A stretch of 64,000 bases of DNA from positions 11,704,000 through 11,767,999 of the forward strand of contig CM068549.1 in the NCBI GenBank assembly GCA_035048495.1, written 5' to 3'. The DNA comes from Euptelea pleiosperma. Taxonomy: Eukaryota > Streptophyta > Magnoliopsida > Ranunculales > Eupteleaceae. The position numbers were made by a program, and so were the translations under genes. Each line of letters starts with the position of its first letter. Positions within the stretch are counted from its first letter, which is position 1. Of this stretch, positions 57,568 through 64,000 are shown one piece after another. The notes below the pieces were generated by a model. The model was not told the origin of the DNA. It ran no database searches and was given only the letters and a program-made list of their open reading frames with translations.

Positions 57568-58437
57568 TGGTGAGCAAGGATAAAGCTAAGATTGACGAGC
57601 TCAAGGCGCATTTTAGCTAGGCTTTTGAGATGAAAGATCTTGGATTGGCCCGTCAAATCCTTGGGATCGAGATTCAATGGGATAGGTGAAGTGGAACTTT
57701 ATCAATTTCACAAAAGGGATTCGTTGAAAAGGTGCTTGACAAGTTTGGCATGAGTAAGGCAGAGGCGGTAAAAACACCATTAGTGTCTCATTTCAAGTTG
57801 TCTTTAGAACAATGTCCAAAGACGGAAAAAGAAAAGAAGATGATAGCTCGGGTTCCCTATGCTAGCATTATAGGGAGTTTGATGTTTGTCATGATGTGTA
57901 CTAGACCGGATATTGCTCATTCGGTTGGCATTCTAAGTCGGAAATGTTTATTGGGAGGCGGCTAAGTGGGTGCTTCATTACTTGAGAGGCACAAGTGATT
58001 ATTCAATCACATATAGCAAGAGTTTGGAACCCATGCATGACTATGTTGATGCAAACTTTGCCAGTGATATGGACAATGGAAGGTCAACTACGGGTTATGT
58101 ATTCCGATTTGCAAATGGGCCAATAAGTTGGATGTCTAAGCTTTAACCTACGGTAGCATTGTCTACTACCGAGGCCGAGTACATGGCGGCAACCGAAGCT
58201 TGCAAGGAAGCAATTGGCTTCAAGGGCTTATGGGTGAGATTGGTATTGATTCTAAACCCATGGATTTATTTTGTGATAATATGGGTGCTATTTGTTTGGT
58301 AAAAAAATTCGGTTTATCACAAGAGGACAAAGCATATATTGGTTCAATATCATTATATTCGTCAAGTTGTTGAAGAAGGCCAAATTCAATTATTGAAGGT
58401 GGGCAACAAGGAAAATGTTGCTGATATGGGCAAAATT
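57568..58437 (+). pseudogene. Ty1-copia reverse transcriptase/RNase H remnant
   Basis: Reads FEMKDLGLARQILGIEIQWD, a stop, LSISQKGFVEKVLDKFGM, YASIIGSLMFVMMCTRPDIA (RT C-terminus), then after a frameshift WVLHYLRGTSDYSI and VDANFASDMDNGRSTTGYVF, LSTTEAEYMAATEACKEA and a last stretch IRQVVEEGQIQLLKV (RNase H). The order and motifs are classic copia pol. At least three stops and two frameshifts. Gag, integrase and LTRs were not found. Confidence 0.9.
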
Positions 58438-58448
58438 GCTCTCGAGTT

Positions 58449-58562
58449 TTCTGGATTCCTAGATCAATGATTGATCAACTTGAAAGAATATTCAGAGATT
58501 TTCTTTGGGTGGGAACAAACATGCACAAAAAGTTTTATGTTGTAAGCTGGAAGTCCGTTTGC
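58449..58562 (+). pseudogene. L1-type ORF2 fragment abutting copia remnant
   Basis: IPRSMIDQLERIFRDFLWVG then TNMHKKFYVVSWKSVCYSK, the segment of plant L1 ORF2 after the RT core (IPxxVxxxLExIxRxFLWxG). Only about 38 codons survive. Confidence 0.75.
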
Positions 58563-58769
58563 TACTCAAAGTGTGTTGTTTCTCACCAAATTCTTTCCCT
58601 CAAACCCTAATTCGTGTATCGGCAAAATCTGTGTAAACAGTGTTGGGTATGTGATATAAAATCTCTTTTGTTCTTTTTTTGGTATGGCCTCTTTACATGA
58701 GGGTATTTTGGAAAAATCAAATTAGTGTAAGATATATCAAAGAGAACAAAGATGGGAATGGTCTATGAG

Positions 58770-58945
58770 TAGGGCTGCAACTTGGGCGGGCCCAACCTGA
58801 GCCCGATTGGCTCAACCCGACTTCGGGCTCGAGTTGGGTTGGCTTTTATCGGGCTCGGGCTCGGGCTTGATTTTTGGAACCCAATGAAAATCGGGTTGGG
58901 CTCGGGCTGAGGCATTGGGAAACCCAACAAAACCCGAGCCCGATC
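58770..58945. repeat. GGGCTCGGGCT dispersed repeat
   Basis: Starts AGGGCTGCAACTTGGGCGGG and contains repeated GGGCTCGGGCT and AACCCGA motifs. Consistent with hAT-type GGGC elements, but no TSD or matching end was found. It ends just before the LTR element at 58977. Confidence 0.45.
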
Positions 58946-58976
58946 AATATATAAAAAGAGAAACAATAGTTGTTGC

Positions 58977-60570
58977 TGTAAGAAATATTTTCATATTCAA
59001 TTTGACAAAGATTCTGTTTGACATAAAAACATTCTTGTAACCGTTCCTACGAGCACTAGTGTAGTGTGGAGATGTCATGGTACGCATACTTCGTCGACTA
59101 CTTGAAGACTAGAAGACAGAGACAACAAGAATCAGACGGTTAACGACAGGAGTCATCTGAGTAATCGCCTATTTATCAGTTAAAGATCGTGTATGCTCGA
59201 TTAGGAATGTAAGTGACTTAGTGGCCATAGAAATTGGTTAAAATGGATAAAATATAATGGTAAAACCTAGTCATTTGACAGACTCGAGTTTGAGTCAAAG
59301 ATATTGACTATTGGGATAGTCCAATTGATTGGACACTTATACCCAATCGATTGGACATGGCCCAATTGATTGGAGGACTCTGTGTAATCGATTGGAAGCT
59401 ATGAGACAGAAACTTATTTCAGCTCAATCGATTGGAGACTCTATGAAATCGATTAGTCTTCGGGACAGAAACTTATTTGAGTCAAATCGATTGGAGCCTT
59501 CGAAACGGAAACTTATTTTAGTCAAATCGATTGGAGCCTTCGGAATATGAAACTTATTGAGCCCAATCGATTGGACACTTATCCCCAATCAATTGGACAT
59601 GGCCCAATCGATTGGACCAAGAGTACAATCGATTGGACCATGCATAGAATCAGTCTTTCTCAGATCCAAAATTCTTGGTTCCATTATCCCATGTTCTACA
59701 CGACTCAGGGTCATGGAATTCTATAAATACAACAATTATTTACCTTCTTTAAACACACACAGAGACACAGAGTGACTCGATCTTCAAGAGAGAGAAGAAA
59801 ATGTTTTATTTATTAGAGTGTCCATTTGAAGAGCAATAAGCTTGTTTCCCATTCACATCTTGTAAGCTTGTTCTCTTCTTGATCAAAGCCAAGTGCTTGA
59901 TCCATTCCTCAACTTAGGTCTTCCACTTCTATATTCGACCTAGTAGCCTGAGTGTACCAGTGTGACTCAACATCATTTGAGCAACCTAGCGTTCAGGGTG
60001 TACTAAATCCTTCACTTTCTACAAAGGCAGGAGTGTTGAGAATTAAGAACGGAGGAGCCGATCGATGGTAGGTTTGGGGTGTACCAAACTGAATAAGTGG
60101 ATAAGGCTTCTTGGCTCGAAAGGTGCGCATGGATTCGTAGTGTTGATTCAGAAGACGTGGACGCATCGGCAGTAGGTCTTGGCTAAGGTTGGAAGCTGTA
60201 TTTGCAACGGTGCTACGTAGATAACCTTCATTTCGTTTAACTTTTCAGTTAGTGATACTTTCTGTCTAGACGTGATCTTGTGGTTTTTCCTTGGCTAAGG
60301 TTTGTACGTAAAAATCTCGTCTTGTGTGATTGTTTGTTTGTATTCTGCAATCTATCTTGATTAGATCAAACGACAAAAAGAAAATATACCACAGAGGTAT
60401 ATTTAATTTGAGTCGGTTGTGATAATCTTTTATCAAACAACGAAGGCATGCAATTTTGTTCTCCTACTATAGACCAGTAAAACTGTGTATGTATAATTAA
60501 TTTTAAATACCTAATCAATCCCCCCTTTCTAGGTATATTGGATTAAAGAGAACGGACATGTGTAATTTCA
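58977..60570 (+). mobile_element. 5' LTR (1594 bp) of non-autonomous LTR element
   Basis: Starts TGTAAGAAATATTTT and ends TAATTTCA, one base before a primer-binding site. The 3' LTR start (63479 on) matches it at about 90% or more by eye. A tandem AATCGATTGGA array lies at 59318-59640, and a TATAAATA box at 59721. 5' flank GTTGC would be the TSD. Confidence 0.88.
59318..59640. repeat. AATCGATTGGA array in the LTR (about 12 copies)
   Basis: Spaced copies of CAATCGATTGGA, some CAATTGATTGGA or CAATCAATTGGA, alternating with ACAGAAACTTATTT blocks. The ATCGAT core is palindromic. The array starts again in the 3' LTR at 63822. Confidence 0.85.
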
Positions 60571-60571
60571 A

Positions 60572-60586
60572 TTGGTATCAGAGCAG
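60572..60586 (+). other. Primer-binding site TTGGTATCAGAGCAG
   Basis: Complement of the Met-initiator tRNA 3' end, one base after the LTR. Confidence 0.88.
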
Positions 60587-60659
60587 GTTATTCTATAAAA
60601 TGTTTAATCACCTGAATTTAGATTCCTGCAAAACCAGTTCATTCTTTTCATTTAAAAAG

Positions 60660-61244
60660 ATGCCGAAAGAAGGGTTCATTGTGAATAGTCATAGTGACTC
60701 AAACGGTGAAGATCAAAGCGATCTTTATACTATTTATCAAGAGCTATATAAAGAAAGCTTTAGACTGACCAAAGCTAATAAGAAATTGAATAATAGAGTT
60801 GAATTTCTTGACTTTAAAAATTTTGCTTGTAAACTAGACAATAATAAATTATCTGTGCTAGTTGGTCAGTTTAGGGAAGAGAAGAAATATCTTCAAGAGA
60901 GAAATAAGTTCTTGGAATGCGAGTTTCAAACTTGTACGGATGCTAAAATGTCTTTTGATAGTAAGCAGAAAAAATATGAAATTATTTTTAGACAGCTTGA
61001 AGAAGAGAAAGTTAGCCTCCAAGACAAAGTTAAATTTTTTGAAACTGAGTATCAAGAATGTCTAGAGAAGAGGAAGTCACTTGAACTTGATCTAATTCAA
61101 TTAAGAAAGTACTTGCCCTATATTTCTCAAAGCACTGAGAAATTAAATGAGATTCTAAGTGTGGGACAAAGATGTAGAGACAAGCGGGGACTTGGATATG
61201 TTGATAATGTTGATACCCATCGTCTTGAGGAACTAAATTTGTAA
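60660..61244 (+). CDS. Gag-like ORF of non-autonomous copia-type element
   Basis: 195 codons from ATG 60660 (the frame is open upstream to 60558 without an ATG). The protein is almost all coiled coil (LNNRVEFLDFKNFACKL, LQERNKFLECEF, LQDKVKFFETEYQECLEKR) and ends SVGQRCRDKRGLGYV, matching the block before the zinc knuckle in many plant Ty1-copia Gag proteins (KxGLGY). After the stop, near 61305, another frame reads CNYCRGKGHLSNNY, a CCHC knuckle whose last Cys is Tyr. No protease, integrase or RT follows. Confidence 0.72.
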   Translation: MPKEGFIVNSHSDSNGEDQSDLYTIYQELYKESFRLTKANKKLNNRVEFLDFKNFACKLDNNKLSVLVGQFREEKKYLQERNKFLECEFQTCTDAKMSFDSKQKKYEIIFRQLEEEKVSLQDKVKFFETEYQECLEKRKSLELDLIQLRKYLPYISQSTEKLNEILSVGQRCRDKRGLGYVDNVDTHRLEELNL

Positions 61245-63478
61245 AAACTAAAGTTTCTTCCACACCATAGGGTGATCAACTGAGATCCAGACCAGTTATA
61301 CATGTGCATGTTTGTAATTATTGTAGGGGTAAAGGTCACCTGAGCAATAATTATTTTCAAAAGAGGAGATACTATGGCTCCTCTTAAGAGAAAATCATAT
61401 GGGAACCAAGGAGATCTACTCCATAAAATGACAGCCTTGCATCAAAAGTCGAATGTCTTTAGTAGAGAGATTGCAAACCTTATGAAAATCAAGATTATCC
61501 AGACTCAAAGGGCTCAGAATCCGATGACAAATAAAAAGAGAAATGTCGATTCTCTTTCACCACCTAAACATATGGCAAAGAAAAAGAACCCATCTACAAA
61601 GTATAATACCATATGGGTGAGAAAGGAATGACCGATAAATCTAGATTCAATTTGGAGTAAATTCCTTATGAAGTCTAGTGGCACTTGTCCCATTGATTGA
61701 ATAATTGTGGTTCTTTACACTCTTCTCTATTTTATGATTGTATATCTTTTGTGAGTTGGGTGTGTAGTTTTGTTTTAGGTTTTTTTGTTTTCTTTATAGT
61801 TTTCTAATTGTTTTAGACCTTTGCTTATTTGCATTATTTTGAGTTCATTTATTCAAAAATAAAAATAAAATTTGTGTGTCTTGTTAGGATTTTGTTTTAG
61901 ACTTTTGTGTATTGCATAATTACTTATAATATAATGGGCATTGACTCTAGAAAATTCTAGAACTAGGACTTGGCACAAGGTAAATTGAGACTAGATTATT
62001 GTAGAAAATTTTAGAATATTTAGAAGATTAGCTTATTTTACTAATTCATGGTTGGTGGATATTCATATGTTTTAACTTGTTATTCACATGCACACTGACT
62101 GACACTGGTTAGGACTGGATTTGATAGAAGTAACAAATCTAGTACTCTATGAGAATTAAGAATAAATTTCTATTTTTCATGACTTTAAATTAGTTGTGTT
62201 CCTACTTTCAGTTGATTTTGAAATTACAATATAATCGACTATTGGCCTTCCTGTGTGATAGTTCTCCATGGAAAGAGCTACATCAAGTGGATGTGGTAAA
62301 ATCTGTATGGCCCCAATTTATATAAAAATCTGATTACTTAATGCTGCAGATGATACCATACCGACCGAGTGTGAAAGCTACCAAACAGACCAAGTGTCAA
62401 AAGATGAGAACTTGAAAAATAAAATTCTGATAAAACAAGTGAGTAAAAATTAGCCATGTTTGGTACAAAAGTAATGTGAAATCACATTGGCAAATACACT
62501 TGAAAATAGAGAGTTTAGTGAGAACTCCTGAGCTCTAATGAGGATTTCATGATTGGATACAGGATACCTCCAAATTTTGAAGTAAAATATTTAGATTTGT
62601 ACTAACATCTGTCTTGTATCCTAAGAAGTGGAAAGTCAGATCACAGTACACCCAAGTGAAAGAAATTGAAAATTCAACTAAAGTGTACTAGTTTGACTGA
62701 CTGGCTCTGATAAATGGCTTAGATTGACTGCATTTGAACTATTCAAGATTAAATTGAGTAGTTAAGTCTAAAATCCTAGGTTTGATATTTGTTAGTGCCA
62801 ATCACATTAAAACTCATTATGCATTGCATTTAACTTGCTTTTTCATGAATTTTAGCATACTTCAGATTTGACATTTTCCGGATTGATCTGATTTGAGTTC
62901 TATGACTTGTAAATATTTTCAGAGATAATTTAAAATTTTAAAATTTATTTAAAAAAGATTTATGATTGGTTAGATGGTTTCACCAAAATTTAAACCATTG
63001 ATGTATTTAGACTATGCGTCATGCTTATCTTTTAGTCTTTATACTTGTTATCATGTTGCACCGTATGCACTTGTTCTTCATGATGATATTCATTGAATGC
63101 TTATTATCTGCTTATATTTCTATACCTTTGTCAATCTGTGATAAAAAGGAGAGAGAAAATCATAGAGGTAAAAATAAGCAAATGCATGAGATAGGGGGAA
63201 AATTTTTTTGTATTTTTTCCAATTTCTCTACTTGTGATGTGCATATTTAATTCAATGTATTTTAATGATTTATTGATTGCCGATGATATTACATCGTATG
63301 TATTGTTGGTAGAATGTGTAGGGAACAGATCAAAAGCTATTCCATTATCTATTTGATTATCTCCGAGAGAGTGTGAGATAGTGAGTGAATAATGTAAGAG
63401 GGTATGATTATATTTTTTATTTTTTACCTTCTATATGATTAAATATTTTTTTATCACGGAATTGCCAAAGGGGGAGAT
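61245..63478 (+). other. Interior of the LTR element without pol
   Basis: Only short ORFs. 61374-61631 is Lys-rich with no domain. 61650-63460 is AT-rich, non-coding. The end has the polypurine tract AAAGGGGGAGAT (63467-63478) right before the 3' LTR. The pol region is deleted or never present, as in large retrotransposon derivatives. Confidence 0.75.
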
Positions 63479-64000
63479 TGTAAGGAATATTTTTATATTC
63501 AACTTGGCAAAGGTTTCGTTTGAAATAAAAATATTCTTGTAATCGTTCCTACGAGCACTAGTGTAGTGTAGAGATGTCGTGGTACGCATACTTCGCCGAC
63601 TACTTGAAGACTAGAAGACAGAAACATCAAGAATCAGACGGTTGACGACATGAGTCATCTAAGTAATTGCCTATTTATCAGTTAAAGATCGTGTATGCTC
63701 GATTAGGAATGTAAGTGACTAGGTCATAGGAATTGGTTAAAATTGATAAAATATAATGGTCAAACCTAATCATTGGACAGACCCGAGTCTGAGTAAAAGA
63801 TATTGACTATTGGGATAGTCCAATCGATTGGACACTTATACCAATACATTGGACATGGATGACTCTATGTAATTACTTGGAAGCTACGAGGCAGAAACTT
63901 ATTTCAGCCCAATCAATTGGAGACTCTGTGAAATAGATTGGAGTCTTCAGGACAGAAACTTATTTGAGTCAAATCGATTGGAGACTCTGTGAAATCGATT
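63479..64000 (+). mobile_element. 3' LTR, truncated by window end
   Basis: Starts TGTAAGGAATATTTTT and follows 58977-59500 closely, with substitutions (for example GTCATGG against GTCGTGG) and a lost segment around 63855, where the third array unit is missing. Extrapolating from the 5' LTR, it should end near 65.1 kb. Confidence 0.88.

Noticed and set aside
59318..59640. AATCGATTGGA array as a CRISPR array
   Set aside because: Repeats are 11-12 bases with variable, repetitive spacers inside an LTR of a plant retroelement. There are no cas genes and the genome is eukaryotic.

Overview
The window is nuclear DNA of a flowering plant. It has one recognisable intron-containing gene with GT-AG introns, plant-type transposons (Ty1-copia, Ty3-gypsy, L1- and RTE-type LINEs, Mutator-like and hAT-like MITEs) and AT-rich intergenic DNA. 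I cannot name the species.

Layout. (1) 1-14763 and 17854-32596 are two near-identical direct copies of the same non-coding, repeat-rich DNA, about 17.85 kb apart. By eye they differ mostly by one-base indels and homopolymer lengths. Copy 1 runs into a 100-N gap (14764-14863) after a run of 106 G. Homology reaches base 1, so the left edge of copy 1 lies outside the window. An uncollapsed haplotig or false duplication is the simplest reading; a real tandem duplication is the alternative. (2) Both copies carry a Mutator-like element with a captured fragment of a CC-NBS-LRR resistance gene. In copy 2 the element is complete, with a perfect 9-bp target-site duplication (TSD). (3) 14864-17853 is single-copy in this window and holds a 1.5-kb foldback element with a MITE inserted in it. 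(4) 33422-54917 (+) is the only intact protein-coding gene I can support. It is a type A monogalactosyldiacylglycerol (MGDG) synthase, the MGD1 type, with 8 exons and 526 codons. (5) Its second intron is 17.1 kb and is a stack of nested transposons: RTE and L1 fragments, two members of one hAT-like MITE family with perfect 8-bp TSDs, a short LTR with primer-binding site, a gypsy gag-protease remnant whose 3' LTR appears split by an almost full-length L1, and a second, antisense gypsy element inside that L1. A deletion has removed part of the L1 together with the 5' half of the second gypsy. (6) 55-64 kb holds MITEs, a decayed copia RT/RNase H, and a non-autonomous LTR element that keeps only a gag-like ORF. 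Its 1.59-kb LTR carries a tandem AATCGATTGGA array, and its 3' LTR runs off the window.

MGD1 makes the main galactolipid of chloroplast membranes. Everything else is mobile or repetitive DNA or its debris. No tRNA, rRNA, CRISPR or operon-like structure was seen, and none of the many short ORFs in the repeats is supported as a gene. Where the two copies can be compared, indels change the reading frame of the longer ORFs, which argues against coding.
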